64,000 nucleotides of DNA from an uncultured Methanoregula sp. (GTDB lineage Archaea; Halobacteriota; Methanomicrobia; Methanomicrobiales; Methanospirillaceae): NCBI RefSeq assembly GCF_963677065.1, contig NZ_OY781872.1:1545419-1609418 (forward strand), given 5' to 3'. The translations under genes and the position numbers were made by a program. The notes under the pieces were generated by a model. That model did not search any database, was not told the DNA's origin, and saw nothing but the letters and a program-made list of their open reading frames with translations. Below, in pieces: positions 33,408 to 40,850 of this stretch (position 1 is its first letter; each line of letters begins with the position of its first letter).

Positions 33408-34013
33408 ATGGTGCTGGATCGTTTCACCGGCCGGGCAAAAATGATCATAGCCGCCTGCTGTATTCTGCTCATTGTCGCCTCCGTTCTCTTCGTTATCGGG
33501 TTTGAATCGCAGGCCGCCCAGAAGAAACACAACATCCAGCTGCATCTTAAAAAAGCTGCCGGCCGGATGGCTCAGGAAGTGAATGGCGACGGGCTCCTCC
33601 AGCTCAGGCCGGGCGATGAGGGAAGCCCCCTCTATCTCGGGCTTGCAAACGCCCTCTACAATGCCCGGAAGAACGACTCGTTCCTGGTGACGTCGTATAT
33701 CCTGCGGGTGGACAACGGGACGATCCGTTATGTTGTCCACGATGAGTACCTGAAAAACGGGCCCGGCCCGGATGTTGCACGGACCGGCGACCTGGTCACC
33801 ATGGACAAGCCGGTTATCCTGGAAGCGGCTGCCGGCAGGACGGTCTATTCCCCGGATATCTATACCTCGAAGTGGGGGTCGTACATCTCCGGGTATGCCC
33901 CGGTTAAGGATTCGAACGGCACGGTTGTAGGCGTGCTCGGCGTTGACGAGACGGCCGATATGGTCTTCGATTACGAGACATACCAGTTTTACAATCTCAT
34001 CGAGATATCGTGA
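33408..34013 (+). CDS. Membrane-anchored Cache-like sensor domain protein
   Basis: 201 residues from ATG 33408; the longer in-frame start at 33312 reads through the MFS promoter and is less likely. A TM helix (about 12-32) is followed by an extracytoplasmic PDC/Cache-like domain: long helix with AAQKKHNIQLHLKKAAGRMA, then strands DGLLQLRPGDEGSPLY, ILRVDNGTIRYV, ISGYAPVKDSNGTVVGVLGVD. This last stretch is the hallmark of Cache domains. It stops after the domain, so no kinase, HAMP or methyl-accepting part is attached. It may work as a ligand-binding partner of another sensor. Confidence 0.68.
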   Translation: MVLDRFTGRAKMIIAACCILLIVASVLFVIGFESQAAQKKHNIQLHLKKAAGRMAQEVNGDGLLQLRPGDEGSPLYLGLANALYNARKNDSFLVTSYILRVDNGTIRYVVHDEYLKNGPGPDVARTGDLVTMDKPVILEAAAGRTVYSPDIYTSKWGSYISGYAPVKDSNGTVVGVLGVDETADMVFDYETYQFYNLIEIS

Positions 34014-34352
34014 GGGACCTGCTGCCCGCGATAAAACGTCTGACGGGGGTTACGCCCGGCCTGGAACGGAGCTGACGGCAATAGTATGAGACCCTCCGTG
34101 CCGAGGTTCCCGGGCCATATGCATCGGTTAAAAGCGTAAGGTACTCGGTAAGAATTGATTTAAGATGATGCCGCTTACTGCCTTTTGCGGACAGCCGGTG
34201 GTTGTCCCGAAAACAAAAAGGATGGGCTCACCAAGCGACAAACCTGTGTTGAACCCGATCCTGCCCGTAGGCATGAGATTATCATCGTTCATTCTTATGA
34301 AGATTTTCCCGTGCCTCCGAGCGTAGCGTATTGAAACAGGAGGTAAGAAAAA
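34014..34352. other. Gene-free leader region before the secreted protein at 34353
   Basis: No gene is supported in these 339 bases. TTGATTTAAGATG (34157-34169) may mark a promoter. A perfect Shine-Dalgarno AGGAGGT (34340-34346) precedes the ATG at 34353, unusual in a genome where many leaders are short or leaderless. The long leader suggests control at the RNA level, but no riboswitch class is recognised. Confidence 0.4.
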
Positions 34353-35666
34353 ATGAAATCGTTACACTGGAGCGTCATCCTGCTGGCTCTGCTGCTGGCA
34401 GCGATGGCGATGGTACCGATGGTGAGTGCTGCACCGGTTCAACCCTCGGAAAAAGCACAGATTGATGAACTCAATACGTTTGCTGCCAGTGAAAATAGTA
34501 AACCGCTGCCACAGTTGCAGTATGACAAGAACCAGAAGATGGTCTCTGTCAACGGGGAATTCCAGGTTGATGCGAATACCCAGAATTCCCAGGTACGGTC
34601 CGGTATTGCGGCCTCTGCAAACCCGATCGTAACACAACTACCCTTTGGTGCGATCGTTTATGATTCGGGTAGTACAACGACCGTTTTTGATTCGACCGGC
34701 AAAGAATTGTTCGCAGTCGATGATGCGACCACTCCCTTGATCAGTACGCCCGGTGGAGCCATGCGGGCAACTTCGGTCTTCGAGGTCCCGGATAAATCCC
34801 TGATTATGGAAAATGAGAACACCATCAACGTGTTTTATGACAACCAGCGTGTCCTGACCGTGATCGGGGATTCGGCAGGAACCCGGAAGAAAATTGTGTC
34901 GAAGCAAAAGACATACTCTGTAGGTGCAATCCCGGCACAATGGATAGAATACGGTGAAACTGCGCCTCTCTCAACCGTCGGTCAGTTTTCAGCCCGATGG
35001 AATGTGCCTAAGAAACCTACATTGGTACGTAATTTTACGCCTTTACAAAATGGTTCCCTTGACGGAACGCAAAGTGTTATCTGGAACGGCCTTCAGCAAA
35101 ATGGTACATATCTCCTTCAGCCATGCCTTGAATGGTACATACGAGATAAGGCTGACGCTTCCTATCCGACGGAAGCAAATTGGAGCATTGCAACGTGGTG
35201 GGCTGCAAACAAAGAAAGAGGATTCCATTCAACCCGACGATATGGAATCCCCTCGGAGATGGAATTGGTTTCAACAGGGGACCTTATGCAGGGGAATATG
35301 TATTACTATGGAGGTTTATGGACGGGAACTATCACAGATCTGACGGTTGGAATCAGTTCGACGATGTATCTCAATACATCACTATCCTCAAAGTTGAAAT
35401 ATCAGAATCTCGCTGCGTATACTGTACTGGAGGGATGGAATCCTAACATAATTAATATGGGTACACAGTATTACAATTCGAGCTATATTCCGGGAAATAT
35501 GACATTTGGGAATATCATTATCAATGATATAGATGGGAATAGTGTAATTCCCTCAACTATATCCGGTTATGTCAATTCAGCGATATGGGATGTAACTAAT
35601 TATGGATTATCGGTAACCAATACTTCTTGGCCAACATCCATTAAACTGAACACTGGGAATATATAA
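34353..35666 (+). CDS. Secreted protein with possible G1-peptidase/lectin-like domain
   Basis: 437 residues. A signal peptide ends near SAAPVQPS. After a linker, a beta-rich half (about 205-435) has FSARWNVPKKPTL, TYLLQPCLEWYI and AYTVLEGWNP. These recall the jelly-roll of G1 (eqolisin) peptidases, where a Gln and a Glu are catalytic; LQPCLEW and TVLEGW would hold Gln and Glu at comparable places. The likeness is distant. The protein has no C-terminal anchor and many Asn-X-Ser/Thr sites. Base use is more AT-rich than upstream genes, which hints at acquisition. Confidence 0.55.
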   Translation: MKSLHWSVILLALLLAAMAMVPMVSAAPVQPSEKAQIDELNTFAASENSKPLPQLQYDKNQKMVSVNGEFQVDANTQNSQVRSGIAASANPIVTQLPFGAIVYDSGSTTTVFDSTGKELFAVDDATTPLISTPGGAMRATSVFEVPDKSLIMENENTINVFYDNQRVLTVIGDSAGTRKKIVSKQKTYSVGAIPAQWIEYGETAPLSTVGQFSARWNVPKKPTLVRNFTPLQNGSLDGTQSVIWNGLQQNGTYLLQPCLEWYIRDKADASYPTEANWSIATWWAANKERGFHSTRRYGIPSEMELVSTGDLMQGNMYYYGGLWTGTITDLTVGISSTMYLNTSLSSKLKYQNLAAYTVLEGWNPNIINMGTQYYNSSYIPGNMTFGNIIINDIDGNSVIPSTISGYVNSAIWDVTNYGLSVTNTSWPTSIKLNTGNI

Positions 35667-35692
35667 TCCTAAATATTTTTAGGGGAATCAAT

Positions 35693-36819
35693 ATGAAAAC
35701 CATAGTTTTCTGCTGTCTTGTGCTCTTTTGTGTAATCACCGGAACTGCCTGTGCAGAAACACCCGCATTTGGAAACTGGATTCAGATCACGTCAAATGCC
35801 AGTTTCAGTCCCCGTGAATCTCCTGGAGTTACCGTCTTTGACAATCGTCTCTGGGTTATTGGGGCAACGTTCCTAATAGCCTGACGAATGATGTCTGGTC
35901 TTCACCTGATGGAAACAACTGGACATTGGAAACTGAACATGGGGAGTTCAGTCCCCGAACATACCATAGCGTTGTGACATTCGATAACCGACTCTGGGTG
36001 ATCGGAGGTGGTTCATTTTTAGGTTATATGAACGATGTGTGGTCATCCACGAATGGAAAAAACTGGACTCTTGAAACCGAACATGCAGCGTTCAGTCCGC
36101 GTTTGAATTTCGGAGTTGCAGTATTCAACAACCGGTTGTGGGTTATCGGGGGGAGTCATCTTGAAGATGGCTACGAACGATCCACCAATGATGTCTGGTC
36201 ATCAACAGATGGAAAAAACTGGACTCTTGAAACCGAACATGCAGCGTTCAGTCCGCGTTATGGGAATGGCGTAGTGGCAACTGATAACCAACTATGGATG
36301 TTTGCCGGTAATTCTACCAGTGATGTGTGGTCCTCAACAGATGGAAAAAACTGGACACGTATAAATGTCAATGCTCCTTTCTGTAGTGCTGCCAATAACC
36401 GCGTCGTTGTTTTTAATGGCAGAATCTTTGTTGTGGGAACCTGTTCATCCGGACAGGGTGTCCCCAACGATGTTTGGTCATCCGCAGATGGATTAACCTG
36501 GACTGTTGAACGGGTTCACGTGGATTTTGGCACCCGTCCATTTAACAAAGTGGTGGTATTCAAAAATGGCCTATGGGCTCTTGCGGGTTTTGATTCGCTC
36601 AATACCGCCCGAGCTAAAAATGATGTCTGGTACATACCGTTACCGGTTCCATCACTGACACCCATTACTGTCACTGATACGCCATCATTTCTTCCGCCCC
36701 ACGAACCGGTAGTCCCAAAAACCACAACAGCAAAATCGGACATTGCCCCCCAGATAGCGTGCGTCAGCCTTTGTATCGCGACAGGATTCTGTGGCTGGTA
36801 TTGCAGGAGAAGATTCTGA
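35693..36819 (+). pseudogene. Kelch-like six-blade propeller surface protein, frameshifted
   Basis: Two reading frames together make one protein. The first (35693-35884) has a signal peptide and blade 1 up to DNRLWVIGA; then the frame ends. The second continues after it (from about 35865) with NSLTNDVWSSPDG and five more blades of 45-55 residues built on FSPR, NRLWVIGG and NDVWSSTDGKNWTLETEH. One base added to the GGGG at 35861-35864 restores VIGGNVPNSLTNDVW. The C terminus has a Thr/Pro linker and a TM helix ending RRRF. It could be a pseudogene, phase-variable, or a read error in a G run. Confidence 0.8.
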
Positions 36820-36853
36820 TGAGTTACGAAACCGATTATCGGAACGGTGTTCC

Positions 36854-37261
36854 ATGAAGCCGGAACGAATCACTGCAATTCTCATAACCTGCCTGAGATT
36901 CACCCTTCTGGGGATACTCTCTCTCATGACCGCTGCGTTTCTTTTCGTCTTTATCATCAACTGGGAAGACTGGTTTTTTGGAACAAAACTCGCCGGACTG
37001 CCCGCGGGGATGTACCTTTTTGCAAAGGCAGCTCTTGCGATAATTATTATTTACCTAATTCTCCGTTACCCGCAGGAGATCAAGTATACCGCAATCCCGG
37101 CGTTGTGCTTCCTTTGCTGGATATTTCTTGATTCTTCATGGACCTTCCAGAAAACTAGCGGTGGCCGGATGCTGTTCTCGCCAGTACTGGGGATTTTTTT
37201 CGTAGTTCCGCTCGTTCTCTATTGTTCCTGGGTTCTCGCTGCCACTCGTAAGGGTTCCTGA
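36854..37261 (+). CDS. Small membrane protein, unknown
   Basis: 135 residues from ATG 36854; the earlier in-frame start at 36791 would overlap the kelch gene. Four hydrophobic helices are separated by short loops (ILITCLRFTLLGILSLMTAA, AGMYLFAKAALAIIIIYLIL, TAIPALCFLCWIFL, FFVVPLVLYCSWVLA). It ends in TRKGS. Nothing conserved is recognised. It follows the kelch protein closely, and both may be part of the same surface-expressed unit. Confidence 0.55.
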   Translation: MKPERITAILITCLRFTLLGILSLMTAAFLFVFIINWEDWFFGTKLAGLPAGMYLFAKAALAIIIIYLILRYPQEIKYTAIPALCFLCWIFLDSSWTFQKTSGGRMLFSPVLGIFFVVPLVLYCSWVLAATRKGS

Positions 37262-37640
37262 AATACGGGGACCCCTCCTGCCCCCCACCCCCTCCACAAC
37301 AAATTCCGGATCGGGGTCTACCCCCCCACCCTGATCAACGCGGGTGGGGGGTGACCCCCCCTCCCGTTTCCGGAAAACCCGGGCACCCACTCATTTTCGG
37401 GAAGCCGGGTGAAATCCCGATCACGCCGGATCCTCCACGCGAAGTCATGGCATCGCACATGAAAACCGGGCTGGCCACTCACTTCTGCGAAGGGGGGGGT
37501 GATCCCCCCTCACCCCACCATAAAAAATTCAAACGGGGTGACCCCCCCTCAGTCTGATCAGAGCGGGTGGGGGGGTGACCCCCTCCCATTGATCCTGAAA
37601 CCCGGCACTCCCCTGGGTCAGACCCATTCAGACTCTCTAT
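37262..37640. repeat. Cluster of G-run/C-run palindromes
   Basis: No gene is supported here. The short GGGGTGACCCC-type palindrome occurs at 37346-37361, 37492-37508, 37535-37548 and 37569-37582, with up to nine G and eight C. Two of the sites share a longer unit CTGATCA...GCGGGTGGGGG (37331 and 37554). Each could fold as a GC-rich hairpin. An apparent reading frame across it on the minus strand is low-complexity and is not taken as a gene. Confidence 0.6.
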
Positions 37641-37648
37641 TCCGGATG

Positions 37649-37862
37649 CCCGAATCCGGGCCCGGAGCGTGCCCCGATTCCCCCCGGTGCCAAAATCAGA
37701 GGTAATAATTCCGGAAAAAGGGGTAATAATTCACGGGAAAGGACCGGTTTTTACTCCGGAAGGTCAGAGGTTATATGTAGCCGTATTTGGACGGCCTATC
37801 TGATCTTAACACGGGCTACAGGCCGGCCGGATGAACGCAGGGCCTGGTCTGGCACGGGGCCG
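37649..37862. repeat. Dispersed repeat, copy 1
   Basis: About 214 bases, from GAATCCGGGCCCGGAGCG to the GGCCTGGTCT region, match copy 2 at 39019-39232 without gaps. Counting by hand over 200 bases gives 24 differences, about 88 percent identity. Inside are two GGTAATAATTC units 23 bases apart and CCGGCCGGAT. No protein is encoded. It borders the toxin-antitoxin unit on its left. Confidence 0.8.
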
Positions 37863-37910
37863 GGAGTTGTGGGGATAGGGAGGGCTTTGTAAGGAGTCTT
37901 CTGGACTCAC

Positions 37911-38240
37911 TCAGAAATGGAAAAAATGCTGCATTACTCTGTTGCATTCAGCGGTCAGCGATGGTGGGATCATGCCAATCTCCCCTTCAATAAGATCACG
38001 GGAGAGTGTTGCGACTTTGTCAAATCGGATCACGGACGGGACCTTGAGCCCGGTCTCTGGAAATTCCGGATGATCAGATGCTATCATCAGTTCTGAACCG
38101 GAACCCTGCACAGGAACCCGGGATGAGATAAACGCTACAACAACATCCTCGTCGCTTTCATGGATTACCAGGGCCGGGCGGAGTTTCGTTGCAGAGAGGT
38201 CCGTAAACGGGAAATGGACCAGGACGATCTTTCCTTTCAT
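37911..38240 (-). CDS. mazF: PemK/MazF-type toxin
   Basis: 109 residues. The start MKGKIVLVHFPFTDLSATKLRPALVI matches the PemK/MazF endoribonuclease family, where a loop after the first strands and RPALV are hallmarks; AFISSRVPV supplies the conserved Ser of the second block. The C-terminal half with DKVATLSRDLI fits the family too. It would cut mRNA when free. The antitoxin gene overlaps it by four bases (ATGA), so the two form an operon. Both lie between two copies of a dispersed repeat. Confidence 0.83.
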   Translation of the reverse strand: MKGKIVLVHFPFTDLSATKLRPALVIHESDEDVVVAFISSRVPVQGSGSELMIASDHPEFPETGLKVPSVIRFDKVATLSRDLIEGEIGMIPPSLTAECNRVMQHFFHF

Positions 38241-38440
38241 CGGTACCGCACTTTGATATCGGACACCGAGTAGATGTCAGGCTCATCTTCGAGAAAACCG
38301 GCAAGTGAGTACTCCGCTGTTGCATCCAGGGCGCTCGTGCCCCTGCTGCCTTTTTTCCCGGCAGTTTTTTTCGGGAGCGGACCTTTTGCACGCGGTGCAG
38401 CCTGCGCAGTCATTATAGGAAAATCGTTGTGTGCGTCCAT
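38237..38440 (-). CDS. Putative antitoxin of the MazF-type toxin
   Basis: 67 residues. The N-terminal 35 are Lys/Pro/Ala-rich (AAPRAKGPLPKKTAGKKGSR) and probably disordered. The acidic C-terminal part (LAGFLEDEPDIYSVSDIKV) is the sort of segment that wraps a MazF toxin. No HTH or AbrB fold is visible. Assignment rests on operon position before the toxin and the ATGA overlap. Confidence 0.65.
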   Translation of the reverse strand: MDAHNDFPIMTAQAAPRAKGPLPKKTAGKKGSRGTSALDATAEYSLAGFLEDEPDIYSVSDIKVRYR

Positions 38441-38613
38441 AAGGGTTGTGGTACGATACGAGACGGTGTGATCTACCGAAGGAACCGAGGGGATTTGTGG
38501 AGGGTTATCTGGCGTTCCATGGAAGAGGATGATGCAATCATAAGATAAGATACATCATCGTTGCATGGCTACCCATCCTGTACAGTATTCACATCAGACA
38601 GGTGTCAGAAAGC

Positions 38614-38976
38614 ATGGAAGACGAGCAGAAAAAATCCCCTGGTGTATATCAGCTTCGTATTTATGAGGTCTCTCCCGACAAGAGAGAGATCTTCCACAAA
38701 CGGTTCAGGAATCATGCACTCCGCATCATGAAACGGCATGGTTTTGAGATCATCGCCATCTGGGAAAGTTCGTCGGTGATGAACTTCGAGTTCGTCTATC
38801 TCTTACGATGGCCGGATGGTGCGACCATGGACCGACAGTGGAAGGCGTTTCTTGCTGATGAAGAGTGGATCGGGATCAAGAGACAGATCGTCCAGGAAGC
38901 CGGCGAACCGGTTATCCGGGTGACGAGCCGGTTGTTGAATGACGTAGAATACTCCCCAGCGTTTAATCCTGGATAA
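38614..38976 (+). CDS. NIPSNAP-family protein
   Basis: 120 residues from ATG 38614; GTG 38602 is also in frame. The family pattern is seen as VYQLRIYEVSPDKREIFHKRF, IIAIWESSSVMNFEFVYLLRW and ADEEWIGIKRQI, a dimeric ferredoxin-like alpha/beta barrel. Its substrate is unknown. It lies within the segment bounded by the two dispersed repeats and is divergent from the toxin-antitoxin pair. Confidence 0.8.
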   Translation: MEDEQKKSPGVYQLRIYEVSPDKREIFHKRFRNHALRIMKRHGFEIIAIWESSSVMNFEFVYLLRWPDGATMDRQWKAFLADEEWIGIKRQIVQEAGEPVIRVTSRLLNDVEYSPAFNPG

Positions 38977-39018
38977 CATATCGAGCTGACGAGTGATGGA
39001 TTCGCTCTTTTCGGGATA

Positions 39019-39232
39019 CCTGAATCCGGGCCCGGAGCGTGCCCCGGTTCCCCCCGGTGCCAAAATCAGAGGTAATAATTCCGGAAAACGGGGTAATAAT
39101 TCATGGAAAAGGACCGGTTTTTACGCCTGATGACCAGAGGTCATATGTAGCAACATTTGGACGGCCGATCCGCTCTTAACATGGACTATGGGTCGGCCGG
39201 ATGAATGCAGGGCCTGTTCTGGGAGGCGGCCG
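39019..39232. repeat. Dispersed repeat, copy 2
   Basis: This copy matches copy 1 at a constant offset of 1370 bases. The best-kept parts are the first 100 bases and CGGCCGGATGAATGCAGGGCCTG at the end (read as two pieces). The bases after 39240 change at once to an AT-rich composition, so the repeat marks the edge of the GTPase island. No open reading frame is kept in both copies. Confidence 0.8.
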
Positions 39233-39295
39233 GATGGGGGGTTTGGACGAAGTTCAATATGAATCACGATTTTAAGATCAAAATAATTATTGTGC

Positions 39296-39814
39296 TTAAA
39301 AGGGTGTTTTAGTTATGATGAAAAAAATTGTGATGAATTGACCTATATGAACATACAAAAATAATAGGGGAAATATTGTTTTAAAATTAAAATTAAAACA
39401 ATCTGATTTATTGGGCAGATTTCCAAAATAAATCCATTCTTGATTGAATAAGCCATTACCTGGGATAGTTGATTCAAATTCGTTTAATTCTTTATATTTA
39501 AATTCGCTAATTCTATCTTGTTGTCGTGAAAGCATAAACCAATAACAATTAATCGCAATCTCAATTACGATAATAAATGCGGTCGGGAAAAAAATTAGCA
39601 TATAATTGTTTGATGCAATAGAAACGTATGAGAAAAAAAGAACGCAATTTGCGATAATAAATAATGTATTAATGAGAATGAAAAATATTTGAGTTATTGC
39701 ACTCGTTAGAACACTTTGTTCGTATGAGTTACTATAAATTTTTAGCAGTTCAATTTTATTTTGTTTATCCAACTGCTTTTTTTCAGGAGAGTTCTCCTCA
39801 AATAGAAAACTCAT
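39296..39814 (-). CDS. AT-rich island membrane protein, unknown
   Basis: 172 residues. Two TM helices at about 38-85 (ITQIFFILINTLFIIANCVL, IFFPTAFIIVIEIAINC), a soluble stretch SRQQDRISEFKYKELNEFES, and a C-terminal hydrophobic segment (FPLLFLYVHIGQFITIFFII). An N-terminal charged coil (about 8-30) faces the cytoplasm. The SD is GGGGGGAT within the end of the preceding GTPase gene, three bases away. Codon use is far more AT-rich than the surroundings. It is the obvious membrane partner of the GTPase. No family recognised. Confidence 0.68.
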   Translation of the reverse strand: MSFLFEENSPEKKQLDKQNKIELLKIYSNSYEQSVLTSAITQIFFILINTLFIIANCVLFFSYVSIASNNYMLIFFPTAFIIVIEIAINCYWFMLSRQQDRISEFKYKELNEFESTIPGNGLFNQEWIYFGNLPNKSDCFNFNFKTIFPLLFLYVHIGQFITIFFIITKTPF

Positions 39815-39817
39815 TAA

Positions 39818-40534
39818 TTATCCCCCCTTTTCTTCGAGAATTTTACCGAATTGTCTTAAGATACTATTTGTATGATCATTTTGGTCAACATCCGTTAATG
39901 ATGTCCATTGGATCACTATATCGAGTTTGTCAAACATTTCATTAAACTGTCTGATTTGAAATGCTAATTTTTCTTGATAATCGATGAGTATTGAACGTCG
40001 TTTTTCTTCTGAAATCCCCCACAAATCTGCCTTATTAATTAAAATCAAAATGGACTTTAGTCTTATTTCAGTTAAAGGCATTTTTTCCAACTGTTCTTTA
40101 TAAGTAGTGAATAAGAAAATAAAACCCTCAATTTCAATTGGTTGATTCAATGTGTCAATGATATAGATAATCCCATTTGGATTTTGTTTATTCACAATCC
40201 ATTTCCACTGTTGTTTATGCTCCCCACCAACGTCATACATTTCATTAGAGAAAAAATAGTCTCCATTATTGTTTAACTCAAAAGCAATTTTTCCAACAGA
40301 ACTGGCTCCTTTTGTCCAAGATGGTGTTCTTGGTAATGCTTTCTTTTGAAGATATTTTATTAGTGTAGTTTTTCCGACACATTTGGGGCCAAAAATTGCA
40401 ATAGAATTTTTTATTGTGAATGCGTAATAATAATATTTTATCTTATTGTATCCCAAAACACCCAATATTCCCAAAATAATAAAAAAAATTGGGGATAAAT
40501 TAATTAAAATTAAATCTATTAATGAAGACTCCAT
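39818..40534 (-). CDS. Membrane-anchored Arf/SR-beta-like GTPase
   Basis: 238 residues. An N-terminal TM helix (about 8-28: NLSPIFFIILGILGVLGY) is followed by a Ras-superfamily domain. G1 is GPKCVGKTTL (about 50-59), G3 is YDVGGEHKQQW, in Arf style with the usual Gln replaced by Glu, and G4 is NKAD (about 168). The stretch NGIIYIIDTLNQP is like the Arf strand after switch II. A TM helix ahead of an Arf-like domain is the layout of eukaryotic SR-beta. The gene is AT-rich against GC-rich neighbours, indicating transfer. A role in defence or membrane traffic is only a guess. Confidence 0.75.
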   Translation of the reverse strand: MESSLIDLILINLSPIFFIILGILGVLGYNKIKYYYYAFTIKNSIAIFGPKCVGKTTLIKYLQKKALPRTPSWTKGASSVGKIAFELNNNGDYFFSNEMYDVGGEHKQQWKWIVNKQNPNGIIYIIDTLNQPIEIEGFIFLFTTYKEQLEKMPLTEIRLKSILILINKADLWGISEEKRRSILIDYQEKLAFQIRQFNEMFDKLDIVIQWTSLTDVDQNDHTNSILRQFGKILEEKGG

Positions 40535-40850
40535 TTATAATATCACTGATGAAAAATTGCTCATTTAAAATTTATGTGTTGTTATTTGAGTTTGTTTCTT
40601 ATTTGCCTAAACGTTAAACTTTTAAAATGTTCAAATAGAAAAAATTCCCCTCACCCTTATAAACCTGTCCGTATTATATCTATCCTATCAACGATCTCAG
40701 TACCGTTGATCAGAATAGCCGGCGGGGCGGCTTGCAAGGCGCTTTACCGGTTCGCGGGAAATGGCGGGCGCCCGTTTATTTTCCGATATCAAGAGAATAG
40801 CATAGCATAGAAGACCATACCATAGAAGACCATACGAGAGTGGATATTAT
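40535..40850. other. Gene-free region with a tandem 15-base repeat before the PINc ATPase
   Basis: AT-rich island DNA ends near 40670, and GC-rich DNA resumes with TCAACGATCTCAGTACCGTTGA (in two arms). No gene is supported. CATAGAAGACCATAC occurs twice in tandem at 40806-40820 and 40821-40835, preceded by a partial unit (GCATAG). The ATG at 40851 follows 15 bases later, so the repeats lie in the promoter or leader of the PINc gene. Confidence 0.55.

Noticed and set aside
37136..37390. Minus-strand frame of 84 codons across the G/C runs
   Set aside because: The product is Gly/Pro/Arg low complexity produced by the palindromes and overlaps a real gene end.
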